Assembly: GCA_016291905.1 (NCBI GenBank)
Contig: JAEEZS010000061.1
Coordinates: 1-64,000 of the forward strand
Length of the DNA stretch: 64,000 nt
Source of the DNA: Bacteroidaceae bacterium
GTDB lineage: Bacteria > Bacteroidota > Bacteroidia > Bacteroidales > Bacteroidaceae
Reading direction: 5' to 3'
In this document: positions 43,522-52,270 of the stretch, piece after piece
Layout: every line of letters begins with the position of its first letter
How positions within the stretch are numbered: position 1 is the stretch's first letter
Made by a program: the position numbers and the translations under genes
The notes under the pieces: generated by a model
The model's database searches: none
Told to the model about the DNA's origin: nothing
What the model saw: the letters and a program-made list of their open reading frames with translations, nothing else

Positions 43522-44736
43522 ATGAGAATAGGATTAATAAGAGAAACAAAGATTCCCGAAGATAACAGGGTCGCATTGTCTCCAACACAAGTGGCAAGTC
43601 TCAATGTGGAGTTTCCCGAGTCGGAGATCGTAGTGCAGAGCAGCGAGATCAGGGCCTTTTCGGACGATGAGTATAGAAGAGCTGGAGTAAAGGTCGTTGA
43701 TGACTTGTCCGACTGTGATGTGATGTTTGGTATTAAAGAGGCTCAAATAGACTCATTAATACCTAACAAACATTATTTCTTCTTTGCACACATAGCCAAA
43801 ATGCAGGAATACAACCGACCGCTTTTGCAGGCGATGCTCGCTAAGAACTTGACATTCTCAGACTACGAATATCTCGTTGACGAGACAGGCGAGCGTGTCT
43901 GTGCGTTTGGCTGGTGGGCTGGCGTCGTCGGTGTCTATTATACCTTGCGCGGCTATATGCTGAGGATGGGGCAGGATTCCTTGCCAAAGCCTGGACGCAC
44001 GTTTACGCTTGCTGAGATGCGAACGATCCTTTCAACAACGCAACTTCCTAAAGTGAAGGTATTGATTACTGGAAAAGGAAGGGTTGCGCAGGGAGCTATT
44101 TACACCATGCATGAATGTGGTGCCCAAGAGCTGACCTTGGAGCAGTTCTTGAGCGATGAGCCTGTGGAAAAGATCTCCTATTATCGTGCTTATATCAATG
44201 AACTGGTTAAAAGAAAAGACGGGAAGGCGTTTGATCGTCAAGACTTCCGTTGCCATCCTGAAGCCTACGAGAGTGATTTTATCAAGTTCGCCAAACATAC
44301 CGACATCTTTATTCCCTGTCATTTCTGGGATCCTCATGCACCGGTCTATCTTGAACAGGAAGATTTCATAAAGTATCACCTGCCCATCAAGATGATAGGC
44401 GACATTACGTGTGATATCTGTGGCAGTGTTAAATCGACGGTAAGACCCGCTACCCATGCGGAGCCTTATTACGATTTCAATCCTGTGACTTACCGTGAAG
44501 AGGCACCTTTCTCATCGCCGAAAAATATCACCGTCATGGCGGTGGATACTTGCCCGAATGCTCTGGCAATAGATGCAAGCAAGTATTTCGGCGATATGCT
44601 AACGGAGTATGTGTTCAAACCTCTTTTGCGTGGCGAAGGTGCGACTTCTGAGGTGATAGGAAGGGCCACCATCGTCGAGTACGGTCGTTTGACAGAGAGA
44701 TTCGCCTATTTAGAGGATTTTGCAAAACAACAATAG
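43522..44736 (+). CDS. Alanine dehydrogenase/saccharopine dehydrogenase-like NAD(P)-dependent enzyme
   Basis: A 404-residue protein. The N-terminus has the AlaDh/PNT pattern (GLIRETKIPEDNRVALSPTQ, then EIVVQSSEIRAFSDDEYRRA), the middle a nucleotide-binding segment (KVLITGKGRVAQGAIYTMHE), and a conserved GDITCDICGSVKSTVRPATH as in Lys1-like saccharopine dehydrogenases. Such enzymes reduce an imine between a 2-oxoacid and an amine. In this cluster it could make an unusual amino acid (opine type) as a polymer substituent. That specific role is inferred. The flippase starts 5 bp after its stop. Confidence 0.83.
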   Translation: MRIGLIRETKIPEDNRVALSPTQVASLNVEFPESEIVVQSSEIRAFSDDEYRRAGVKVVDDLSDCDVMFGIKEAQIDSLIPNKHYFFFAHIAKMQEYNRPLLQAMLAKNLTFSDYEYLVDETGERVCAFGWWAGVVGVYYTLRGYMLRMGQDSLPKPGRTFTLAEMRTILSTTQLPKVKVLITGKGRVAQGAIYTMHECGAQELTLEQFLSDEPVEKISYYRAYINELVKRKDGKAFDRQDFRCHPEAYESDFIKFAKHTDIFIPCHFWDPHAPVYLEQEDFIKYHLPIKMIGDITCDICGSVKSTVRPATHAEPYYDFNPVTYREEAPFSSPKNITVMAVDTCPNALAIDASKYFGDMLTEYVFKPLLRGEGATSEVIGRATIVEYGRLTERFAYLEDFAKQQ

Positions 44737-44740
44737 CGGA

Positions 44741-46201
44741 ATGGCTGATAGTCTAAAGCAGAAAGCTGTATCGGGTATGATGTGGACTGCGTTCCAGAAA
44801 TACTCGACGATGGGTATCCAGTTTATCTCGGGTATTATATTGGCCCGCTTGCTTACACCGTATGATTATGGCTGCATCGGCATGCTGACTATCTTTATGG
44901 TGTTGGCCGAAGCCTTTATTGACGGCGGTTTCGGAGCGGCTTTGATTCAAAAGAAACGGCCCTCGCAGGATGACTATTCCACCATATTCTTTTGGAACCT
45001 GTTCATGGCTGTCGTTCTTTATGCGGTTCTTTATGCTTGTGCTCCAGCCATTGCCCGTTTTTACAAGATTCCATTGTTGAGCAAAGTTCTCCGCGTTCAG
45101 GGTGTCATTTTGTTTATTTATGCATTCAACATCGTCCAGCGCAACCAGTTGCAGAAGAGAATGAACTTTAAGGTCTTGTCAATTATTACGTTGGTATCCG
45201 CTACTATTGCATTAGGCGTGACCATTGTGATGGCACATAAGGGATTTGGCGTTTGGGCCTTGGTAACACAGTATATTCTCGTTGCGGCGATTCCTGCTTT
45301 TGCTTTCTGGTTTATTGTAAAATGGAGACCCAAGTTGGTTTTTTCTTGGGCTTCGTTCAAAGAGCTTTTCAGTTTTGGTTTTTATATGTTCCTAACCAAT
45401 CTGATTAATCAGTTCAGTAGTCAAATCCAAGGGCTTTTGATTGGAAGATACTATAATGCCTCTACCATGGGCTATTATTCCAAGGCGCAAAAAACAGAGG
45501 CCATGGCTTCGCAGAGCATAATGTCTGTTATGACTCAGGTGACATTCCCCTTGTATGCGGAGATGCAACACGACTTGAGAGCTTTGGGAAATACGATTAA
45601 GCGTATAACCATGACCTTGTCCTATTTTGCATTTCCTCTTTTCTTTATTCTTATTTTATTGGCCAAACCTTTGTTTATCATTCTTTATTCAGAAAGATGG
45701 CTCCAGAGTGTTCCTTATTTTCAGGTATTGTGCATCGCTGGACTTGCGGGATGTTTGCATGGGGTTAATATACAGGCAATTTCAGCTATTGGGAAGAGTA
45801 AAATACTATTTGGATGGACAGTTCTCAAACGTATTGTTGGATTAGGCGCAGTGGTTTTGGGACTGGTGTTCTTCGGCATGAAAGGTTTGCTTGTTGGCGT
45901 GGTAATAAATTATTGGTTTGCTTACTTTGTGAATATAGGAATGGTGTCAAAGTATGTCGGTTATAAATGGTATAGGCAGGTAGGCGATTTGTTACCTGTC
46001 TTGATTGCCTCCGTTGTGATAGCTGCCATTTGTTATCTGATAGGATACTGGCTGCACTTGAGCATGTATGCAGACGGAGCGGTTAAACTGATAATCTATT
46101 TAGCTCTCTATATAGGATGGTCTGTCATTTTTAAGCCAGAAGCATTTCTTTTTTTCAGAAGCATTATTCCTAATATAATGAAGCGAGTTAAAAGAAAATA
46201 A
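44741..46201 (+). CDS. Wzx-like flippase (MOP superfamily), locus 2
   Basis: A 486-residue membrane protein with about 14 hydrophobic segments and a strong polysaccharide-transporter signature: AVSGMMWTAFQKYSTMGIQF, then LTPYDYGCIGMLTIFMVLAE and FIDGGFGAALIQKK. It is of the WzxC/TuaB type. It should flip the locus 2 undecaprenyl-linked unit. The ATG at 44741 is preferred; an in-frame TTG 21 bp upstream lies within the previous coding region. It is the only flippase in locus 2. Confidence 0.93.
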   Translation: MADSLKQKAVSGMMWTAFQKYSTMGIQFISGIILARLLTPYDYGCIGMLTIFMVLAEAFIDGGFGAALIQKKRPSQDDYSTIFFWNLFMAVVLYAVLYACAPAIARFYKIPLLSKVLRVQGVILFIYAFNIVQRNQLQKRMNFKVLSIITLVSATIALGVTIVMAHKGFGVWALVTQYILVAAIPAFAFWFIVKWRPKLVFSWASFKELFSFGFYMFLTNLINQFSSQIQGLLIGRYYNASTMGYYSKAQKTEAMASQSIMSVMTQVTFPLYAEMQHDLRALGNTIKRITMTLSYFAFPLFFILILLAKPLFIILYSERWLQSVPYFQVLCIAGLAGCLHGVNIQAISAIGKSKILFGWTVLKRIVGLGAVVLGLVFFGMKGLLVGVVINYWFAYFVNIGMVSKYVGYKWYRQVGDLLPVLIASVVIAAICYLIGYWLHLSMYADGAVKLIIYLALYIGWSVIFKPEAFLFFRSIIPNIMKRVKRK

Positions 46202-46219
46202 ACACTCTTAGAAAGAAAG

Positions 46220-47314
46220 ATGGAAAGCATAATACGTATCTTTATTGCTGGCGACTTTTGTTCCAAGCCTTCTACTTCAAATATTACCGTAACAGACGAA
46301 TTGAAGGATCTGATACAATCCTGCGATTTGAAAGTGTTGAACTTTGAAGTTCCCTTGAAGCCTGATGTGAAATTGCCCCCCCAAAAACGGGAGAGATTTT
46401 ATCAGAACGACGATGCCCCCGAGTTCCTTCGAGGTTTAGGCTTTAACCTGTTTTCACAGGCCAACAACCATGCTTTTGACTGGGGCGATGATGGTTTCTT
46501 GAAGACAAGGGCTGCTTTAGTAGATGCTGCCTTTGGCGCAGGCACATACGATGAAGCCTACAAGGTGAAGGTAATGGAAGTACATGGCACAAAAATAGGT
46601 TTTCTTGGACTGTCCTTTGCGGCCTATAGAGGAGTTTTTGATGACGTAACAAATCATGAAGGCTTCGGTTGTGCTTACATCAATGACATGCGTGTGAACC
46701 ACGACATCATGAAGGCCAAGAAACAGGTGGATTATCTTTTTGTATTGCCGCATGATGGGATCGAATACATTGATGTGCCTACTCCGGAAACCATCGCCCG
46801 CTATCGCGATTTTATCGACTATGGAGCCGATGGCGTAATTGCTGCACATCCTCATTGTCCGCAGGGCTGGGAGGAATATAAAGGCAAGCCTATCTTCTAT
46901 AGCCTTGGCAATTTTCTGTTCAACAGTAAGGAAAACTATGATTTCCGCGCTCAAAAACCTCATTGGTATGAAGGACTCTGTGTGGTGATGACGATTACCG
47001 AAGGCAATCTCTCTTGGCAAGTGGTGAATACGAAAAATGTGGACAATATAGGCATTGAGATTGACCACAATGAGGACCGGAAGAGGGATAATGAGCAGTT
47101 ATGCCTTTATATTACTGACAAAAAAGAGTACGATAGCTATATTAAAAAGCTCTGCAAAAGACAGAGAAAGAGTGTGATGAGGCTTTTTGAAAAAACAATG
47201 TTAACACATTGGCTTAAAAGAATAAGGAAGAATACTAAAGCAGAAGACAATGAGTTGGCCTTTTTAATGAAAAATGATCAAAGAAGAAATCTGGTCGTCC
47301 GGTCATTAAGCTAA
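46220..47314 (+). CDS. CapA-family metallophosphatase-fold protein
   Basis: A 364-residue protein with CapA/PgsA motifs: IFIAGDFCSKP, LNFEVPL, GFNLFSQANNHAFDWGDDGF, VLPHDGIEY and GVIAAHPHCPQGWEEYKG with SLGNFLFNS. CapA proteins share the calcineurin-like fold and support synthesis or release of poly-gamma-glutamate and other capsules. There is no signal peptide, unlike classical CapA, so it may act in the cytoplasm. Its role in locus 2 may be to modify or hydrolyse an amide-linked precursor. A 7-C run lies at about 46376-46382. Confidence 0.87.
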   Translation: MESIIRIFIAGDFCSKPSTSNITVTDELKDLIQSCDLKVLNFEVPLKPDVKLPPQKRERFYQNDDAPEFLRGLGFNLFSQANNHAFDWGDDGFLKTRAALVDAAFGAGTYDEAYKVKVMEVHGTKIGFLGLSFAAYRGVFDDVTNHEGFGCAYINDMRVNHDIMKAKKQVDYLFVLPHDGIEYIDVPTPETIARYRDFIDYGADGVIAAHPHCPQGWEEYKGKPIFYSLGNFLFNSKENYDFRAQKPHWYEGLCVVMTITEGNLSWQVVNTKNVDNIGIEIDHNEDRKRDNEQLCLYITDKKEYDSYIKKLCKRQRKSVMRLFEKTMLTHWLKRIRKNTKAEDNELAFLMKNDQRRNLVVRSLS

Positions 47315-47407
47315 CAGTTTTCCCAAATTGAAGCAAGACGAGTAAAGTAGGTTCTCCGTCGAACTTCAAGTAACATATACAAATAGTAGAACCTACGAAA
47401 GAACATC

Positions 47408-48544
47408 ATGAATCCAAAACTCATTAAGTTGTGGGAGGCTTCTCAAGGTAAGATAACTACTACGTACATCGAAAGATCTTTCGAACAACAGATAAAGAAG
47501 TCGATGAAGCTATGTCCGATGAAACCTCTTACAAAAGGTCAACAGGCAGATATTAAAGCGTATTTCAAGAAATATCTTAAAAGAGACGTCCCTACGTATT
47601 GGCATCAATACTTGTATTCAAGGAATGATTTGTTTTCGGTGAAATACATTCCTGCAAGTGTATATCGAACGAGTATTGTTTTCAGATTAAATGATTTTCA
47701 ATATAGTTTGGCCTATGTGGATAAAGGTTTTTATGACACCTTGTTCCCAGATGTCAACCGCCCAAAAACCTTTGTCAAAAATGTAAATGGTTTTTATTAT
47801 GATGATAAACACGCTATAACAAAAGAGGAAGCTATTGAGAGATGTTCAAATCTGAAAGAAGCAATCATTAAACCAACAGCAATGAGCTCTTATGGTATAG
47901 GCGTGCAATTGTTTCGTTCGGAAGACGGCTTTATCCCAGAAAAGAATATGTCGGTAGATGATTTGTTTTCTCGCTATAAGAAGAGTTTCATTATCCAAAG
48001 CAGATTGGAGCAACATCCAGATTTGGCTAAGCTTAACCCGACATCTGTCAATACAATAAGGGTCCTTTCTTATAGGAGAGAAAATGAGGTGGTAATCTTA
48101 TATGCAGTTCTTCGTATTGGCCGTAAAGGGAAGGTTGTTGATAATGAAACAGCCGGTGGAATAAAGGCCGATATTGACTTGCAGACGGGCCGGATTAAGG
48201 GTGTGGCGTTTGGCGGGCCGACAGAACCCAATATGCCGCGAACCGATTCAGGAGTGGAATTGGATAATTATTTAATTCCGTCATTCCCACAGGTACTCGA
48301 TTTCGTTAAGGACCTGCATCTTCGACTTCCTTATTTCAGACTGATAGGATGGGATGTTTCGGTAGATGCCGATGGCAAGCCGATAATGATTGAATGGAAC
48401 CGGTCGGCAGATTTAAGTCAAGTGGCTCATGGACCGGCCTTTGGAGATTACACAGAGGAGATACTTACAAAAGCTCTTAGCGAAAGGAATACCTTGACTG
48501 AACCACTGAGTAGTAGGAATCGTCCATATCAGTATGGGAAATAA
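47408..48544 (+). CDS. Sugar-transfer-associated ATP-grasp protein 2
   Basis: A 378-residue ATPgrasp_ST protein related to that at 40386: AIIKPTAMSSYGIGVQLF, PTSVNTIRVLSYRRENE, KVVDNETAGGIKADID, and LIGWDVSVDADGKPIMIEWN with the metal-binding E and N. It may ligate an amino acid or carboxylate to a sugar of the locus 2 unit. Together with the dehydrogenase at 43522 and CapA it suggests amide-bound substituents. The 93-bp gap before it shows no promoter match. Confidence 0.87.
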   Translation: MNPKLIKLWEASQGKITTTYIERSFEQQIKKSMKLCPMKPLTKGQQADIKAYFKKYLKRDVPTYWHQYLYSRNDLFSVKYIPASVYRTSIVFRLNDFQYSLAYVDKGFYDTLFPDVNRPKTFVKNVNGFYYDDKHAITKEEAIERCSNLKEAIIKPTAMSSYGIGVQLFRSEDGFIPEKNMSVDDLFSRYKKSFIIQSRLEQHPDLAKLNPTSVNTIRVLSYRRENEVVILYAVLRIGRKGKVVDNETAGGIKADIDLQTGRIKGVAFGGPTEPNMPRTDSGVELDNYLIPSFPQVLDFVKDLHLRLPYFRLIGWDVSVDADGKPIMIEWNRSADLSQVAHGPAFGDYTEEILTKALSERNTLTEPLSSRNRPYQYGK

Positions 48545-48566
48545 TTGCTTCTTGTAGGCAACAGGC

Positions 48567-48674
48567 ATGGTTCATGATATTTGTTTGAATGATTCGTCTA
48601 AAATAGAATTGTATGAGCATATGTCAGAACTATCTATCAATCGGATAAACGTGTTTCTTTTTTTGAAGCATTGA
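48567..48674 (+). CDS. Possible small ORF (35 residues)
   Basis: A short ORF (MVHDICLNDSSKIELYEHMS...) lies in the 162-bp gap between ATP-grasp 2 and the GT2. It may be chance or the relic of a larger gene. No homology recognised. Confidence 0.2.
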   Translation: MVHDICLNDSSKIELYEHMSELSINRINVFLFLKH

Positions 48675-48706
48675 TGGCGTTTTAGCTGATAAACTCTAAC
48701 GTATAT

Positions 48707-49459
48707 ATGTCATCTTCCGTTTCAGTTATACTACCGGCTTACAATGCTTCTCTTTTCATTAGCGATGCCGTTCAATCTGTTTTGAGACAGACTCATCAGG
48801 ATTGGGAACTGATAGTTGTTGATGATCGCTCAACGGATAACACAACTGAAGTAGTATTAGCTTTTGCTGAAAGGGATTCAAGAATTCAACTGATAAAATC
48901 TGACGTCCACTCAGGAGGATATCCTTCCATTCCACGAAACAAAGGAATCGAAGTCGCCAAGGGAAGATATATAGCGTTTTTGGATGCGGATGATATTTGG
49001 GAACCGGACAAACTGGATTCGCAAATAGCCTTGTTCGATGGGAATACACCCATCGTTTTTTCTAATTATCAGGTGATATCGAAAAACGGGGAGAAAATTA
49101 CTACTATTCAGGTTCCATCGCGCGTCACGTACGATATGTTGCTAAAGTTAAACTATATCGCTTGTTCGTCTGCCGTTGTTGATACGAAATGCACGGGTGC
49201 TTTCGCATTTCCCGTGATTCATTACGAGGACTACGCGTTGTGGCTTTCTCTCTTACGAAGTGGTGGATGTGCGATGAATTCGGGCAAGATTGGCTTCAGC
49301 TATCGGAAACGCCATGACTCTGTATCAGCGAAAAAAGCGAAAGCGGTTTCCCGTTGGTGGGCCATATACCGAAGGGAGGGATTGAGCGTTGCGAAAGCAG
49401 CTACATATATTTTCTTTCATACTATCCGAAGTCTAAAAAAATGGATGCGTCTCAAGTAG
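48707..49459 (+). CDS. Family 2 glycosyltransferase, locus 2 (a)
   Basis: A 250-residue GT-A enzyme: SVSVILPAYNASLFISDAVQ, LIVVDDRSTDNTTEVV, the metal-binding FLDADDIWEPDKLDSQ, and EDYALWLSLLRSGG. It resembles the locus 1 GT2 at 14669 in overall pattern. It should add one sugar to the locus 2 unit. Its end overlaps the next gene by 19 bp. The C-terminus is basic and hydrophobic, suggesting membrane contact. Confidence 0.92.
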   Translation: MSSSVSVILPAYNASLFISDAVQSVLRQTHQDWELIVVDDRSTDNTTEVVLAFAERDSRIQLIKSDVHSGGYPSIPRNKGIEVAKGRYIAFLDADDIWEPDKLDSQIALFDGNTPIVFSNYQVISKNGEKITTIQVPSRVTYDMLLKLNYIACSSAVVDTKCTGAFAFPVIHYEDYALWLSLLRSGGCAMNSGKIGFSYRKRHDSVSAKKAKAVSRWWAIYRREGLSVAKAATYIFFHTIRSLKKWMRLK

Positions 49460-50511
49460 CGGTTCTTCATTTGGTGTCTGCAGCTTTGTTTGATGTTGAA
49501 CTGGATCAAACAAAGCTAAAGGATGTGGAGTGGCCAAAGGTGTTCTCCTTGGCTTGCTCTCACGGCGTGGCTGCTATTTGTTTTGATGCCCTGGAACGAC
49601 TTCCCAAGGAACTGCGTCCAGAAAGGCCATTGTTGTTGCAATGGATGGGCGTGGTAAATAAGGTGGAGAACGACTTTCTAGAGAAAAAGAGAGTACTGGA
49701 TGAAGTGGTGCAGCACATGGAGCGTTCAAACATCTGTGTCTATCTGCTGAAAGGTCAATCGTTGTCACGTTATTACCCCAATCCTCTTCATCGTGTTAGT
49801 TCGGATTTAGATATCTACTTGGGAAAGGATTTTGAAGAGGGTAACAGCCTCTTGGAATCTATCGGAGCGAGAAGGGTAGAAGCTTATCACCGGCATGTCA
49901 GCTTTGTCTATAATGGCGTAACGATAGAGAATCATTGTATGCTTAGCGATACCAAAGGGCGTAAGGATCATGTCATGCTGGAGAAAAAGCTGGTGGAGAT
50001 AGCCGGTGATGAGATGGACGGCAGATGTGGTCTGGTGTATCCTTCCAATCGTTTCTCCACCCTTTTTGTGAGCTGGCATAATGAATCTCATTTCATGTTT
50101 GAAGGACTGACGCTCCGGCATCTATGTGACTGGGCGCTCCTTCTTCGCTGTGGTTTTCAGGACGTGGATATGGAGGAGTTCTTACAGATAAAAAGAAGTT
50201 CTTCGTTCGGGAAGCTAATAGATGTGTTGACGGCCATCGTTATCCGCTATTTTGAGGTTCCCGTTGAAAGTCTCCCCGAAGTCTTAGTGGAATCGGCTCA
50301 ACGAATACCTGCGGAATTGTCGGATAAGGTGATGAATGATGTCCTCAACGCAAGTGAGGAAAACTTGGTAAAAAAGCACAGATTGCCAATCAAGATAAAA
50401 ATTGATTTAGCCAGAAAGATATTGAAGGATAAATGGAAATTTAACGAGGTGTTCGAGATGAGCGTCTGGAAGGTGTTAATACCCAAAGTCCTGTCGTCGT
50501 TTGAAGGGTGA
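49441..50511 (+). CDS. Nucleotidyltransferase-family protein (NTP_transf_5 type)
   Basis: About 356 residues starting MDASQVAVLHLVSAALFDVE. The core YLLKGQSLSRYYPNPLHRV followed by SSDLDIYL matches the uncharacterised nucleotidyltransferase family (PF14907), with the two aspartates expected for metal binding; ENHCMLSD and LCDWALLLRCG are also typical. Such proteins occur in exopolysaccharide and peptide-modification clusters; no reaction is established. I choose ATG 49441; an in-frame ATG at 49354 lies deep in the GT2 gene. Overlap implies co-translation. Confidence 0.8.
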   Translation: MDASQVAVLHLVSAALFDVELDQTKLKDVEWPKVFSLACSHGVAAICFDALERLPKELRPERPLLLQWMGVVNKVENDFLEKKRVLDEVVQHMERSNICVYLLKGQSLSRYYPNPLHRVSSDLDIYLGKDFEEGNSLLESIGARRVEAYHRHVSFVYNGVTIENHCMLSDTKGRKDHVMLEKKLVEIAGDEMDGRCGLVYPSNRFSTLFVSWHNESHFMFEGLTLRHLCDWALLLRCGFQDVDMEEFLQIKRSSSFGKLIDVLTAIVIRYFEVPVESLPEVLVESAQRIPAELSDKVMNDVLNASEENLVKKHRLPIKIKIDLARKILKDKWKFNEVFEMSVWKVLIPKVLSSFEG

Positions 50512-50515
50512 AAAA

Positions 50516-50570
50516 CGATAGCGATGGCGATGGTGATGGTGATAAACGATAGCGATGGCGATGGCGATAG
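50516..50570. repeat. Hexamer-type repeat GCGATG / GCGATA
   Basis: About nine units of GATAGC, GATGGC and GATGGT run from just after the nucleotidyltransferase stop to the start of the sugar-transferase relic. The unit length is six, unlike the heptamers elsewhere. Confidence 0.85.
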
Positions 50571-50576
50571 CAACTT

Positions 50577-50732
50577 TTGAAACGATATGGACGATTGTTC
50601 ACCATATATAAGTTTCGAACAATGGAACTGAATGCTGATGGCACGATGCGTGTTATCTCGTTTCGGAAAGATCTGCAGATGATTGTCACTCTATTGGGCA
50701 GAAAGATGGAGTACGGCGGAGAGATGATTTGA
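50577..50732 (+). pseudogene. Remnant of a priming sugar transferase
   Basis: A 51-codon open stretch reads LKRYGRLFTIYKFRTMELNA near its beginning. The part GRLFTIYKFRTM is a hallmark of the bacterial sugar transferase family, as in the genes at 5026 (GRAFNILKFRTM) and 55605 (GKIFRVIKFKTM). The membrane helix before it and the DELPQ..N...GDM and RPG segments after it are missing. The fragment begins exactly where the hexamer repeat ends. An alternative reading is a 36-residue ORF from ATG 50622. Confidence 0.55.
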
Positions 50733-50757
50733 ATATGATAAGATATGTAAAGACGAG

Positions 50758-51606
50758 ATGAACAATCAGAAAGATTTACAGCATTTCCTCCTGACCCGCT
50801 TCAATATTCTGTTATGGAAGAAAGACAAGAATGGGGACCCAGTAAGGACCATAAAATGGCTGGAGCACAGATTCTCCCTCTTTGAACGATATTGTTTGCC
50901 ATCTGTGAAAGGGCAGACTTGTCAGGACTTCGAGTGGATTGTACTGTTTGATAGCTTAACCCCAGAAAGATTCAAGAGTAAGATAGATGACTATAAACAA
51001 ATCTGCCCGCAACTGATACCTGTTTTTGTAGAGCCTGAGAATGGGCGCTATTTTGCACGGATTTTCAGAGAACAGATTTTGACGCGGATGAGAGCAAAAC
51101 GTGTGCTTACAACATATCTTGACAATGATGATGCGCTGAATGTTAGATTTGTGGAAGATTTGCAAAACAGGGCTTCCCTAGTGGAAAATGGTACTTTTAT
51201 CAATTATAATGACGGCTATCAGTTTTATGTAGAACATAAGTACATGTTGAGAATACATTATCCTAGAAATCATTTCGTGAGTGTTGTGGAAGGCCAGGAT
51301 GATGTTAAGGGTATTTTCGGATATGGCAGTCATTCTTATATTCACACCATTGAAGGGGTAAGGATAGAGAATATCAAAGAACAGCCTATGTGGTGTGAAG
51401 TTGTACATGAAAAAAACATGATTAATGATGCTTACTTCATTAAAGGGATAAGAATGATAAAGGACGCCAATCGGTTGAGATGTGATTTTTCTATTGACGA
51501 AACCGTTAATCATAGCATGGTAATATATGCATTCAAGTTTTTGCCAAGATACTTTAAGACTTTTGTAAAGAGAGCTAAAAACCGTTTGTTTGGAAAAAAG
51601 TGGTAG
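50758..51606 (+). CDS. Putative rhamnosyltransferase-like glycosyltransferase (PF11316 type)
   Basis: A 282-residue protein: LLTRFNILLW, LFERYCLPSVKGQTCQDFEW, VLFDSLTPERF, and VLTTYLDNDDALNVRFVEDL with a DND-type metal-binding motif. These fit the putative rhamnosyl transferase family. Rhamnose would suit rfbA at the start of locus 2, but donor specificity is not shown. The ATG is preceded by ACGAG after a 25-bp gap from the relic. Confidence 0.82.
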   Translation: MNNQKDLQHFLLTRFNILLWKKDKNGDPVRTIKWLEHRFSLFERYCLPSVKGQTCQDFEWIVLFDSLTPERFKSKIDDYKQICPQLIPVFVEPENGRYFARIFREQILTRMRAKRVLTTYLDNDDALNVRFVEDLQNRASLVENGTFINYNDGYQFYVEHKYMLRIHYPRNHFVSVVEGQDDVKGIFGYGSHSYIHTIEGVRIENIKEQPMWCEVVHEKNMINDAYFIKGIRMIKDANRLRCDFSIDETVNHSMVIYAFKFLPRYFKTFVKRAKNRLFGKKW

Positions 51607-51611
51607 TAGGA

Positions 51612-51682
51612 CTAGCGGTTAGTGGTTAGCGATAGCGATGGTGATAGCGAAATAGAACGATTGCGATTGCGATAGCGATAGC
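51612..51682. repeat. Mixed heptamer and hexamer repeat
   Basis: Two or three GGTTAGC-type units are followed by GATAGC/GATGGT/GATTGC hexamer-type units running up to the GTG start of the next gene. It is the one place where both repeat classes join. Confidence 0.82.
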
Positions 51683-51683
51683 G

Positions 51684-52259
51684 GTGAAGGTTGAATTTGT
51701 TGTAAATAGGATTTTCACTTCAAGGACATACATCCTTTCGACGGATGATGCTGAAGGTGTATGGCTCGTTGATTGTGGCGACGTGGATAAGGTGCTGGAG
51801 ATGATAGGGCACCGTTCTATCAAAGGGGTGTTGCTTTCTCATGCTCACTATGATCATATCTATGGCTTGCCTCAGTTGATGTCTCTATTTCCGGATGCTA
51901 TTATTTACACAAATGCGTTCGGGAAGGAGGCCTTGGCAAATGATAGGATTAATATGTCCCGATATCATGAAGATTCGATAATCGTTTCTTCTGAAAAGGT
52001 CTTGATATGTGGGGAAGGGGCTGTCATTTCCATATTTGATGGGGTGGAAGCTGTTGTCTATGAAACGCCTGGACATAATCCTTCGTGCCTAACTTTTGAC
52101 ATAGAAAACTATTTGTTTACCGGGGATGCTTATATCCCCGGCGTAGCTGTGGTGACGAATCTTCCCAAAGGAGACAAAGTGTTAGCAGCTCAGTCATATA
52201 TACGGATTGAAACTATGACAACCGAGAAGATAGTTTGTCCAGGACATGAAGTGTCGTAA
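51684..52259 (+). CDS. MBL-fold metallo-hydrolase
   Basis: A 191-residue metallo-beta-lactamase-fold hydrolase with VKGVLLSHAHYDHIYGL-type metal site (H53, H55, D57, H58), YETPGHNPSC (third His), NYLFTGDAYIPG (bridging Asp) and VCPGHEVS (last His). It resembles glyoxalase II-like hydrolases acting on thioesters. In this locus it might cleave an acyl-ACP or acyl-CoA thioester, which is inference. The start is GTG 51684, directly after the hexamer-type repeat; no in-frame ATG lies near the N-terminus. Confidence 0.84.
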   Translation: MKVEFVVNRIFTSRTYILSTDDAEGVWLVDCGDVDKVLEMIGHRSIKGVLLSHAHYDHIYGLPQLMSLFPDAIIYTNAFGKEALANDRINMSRYHEDSIIVSSEKVLICGEGAVISIFDGVEAVVYETPGHNPSCLTFDIENYLFTGDAYIPGVAVVTNLPKGDKVLAAQSYIRIETMTTEKIVCPGHEVS

Positions 52260-52270
52260 TATTTAAGAAA

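Noticed and set aside
50298..50689. Minus-strand ORFs across the hexamer repeat
   Set aside because: Translation is a Ser-Pro or Ile-Ala repeat of the hexamer and lacks coding character.
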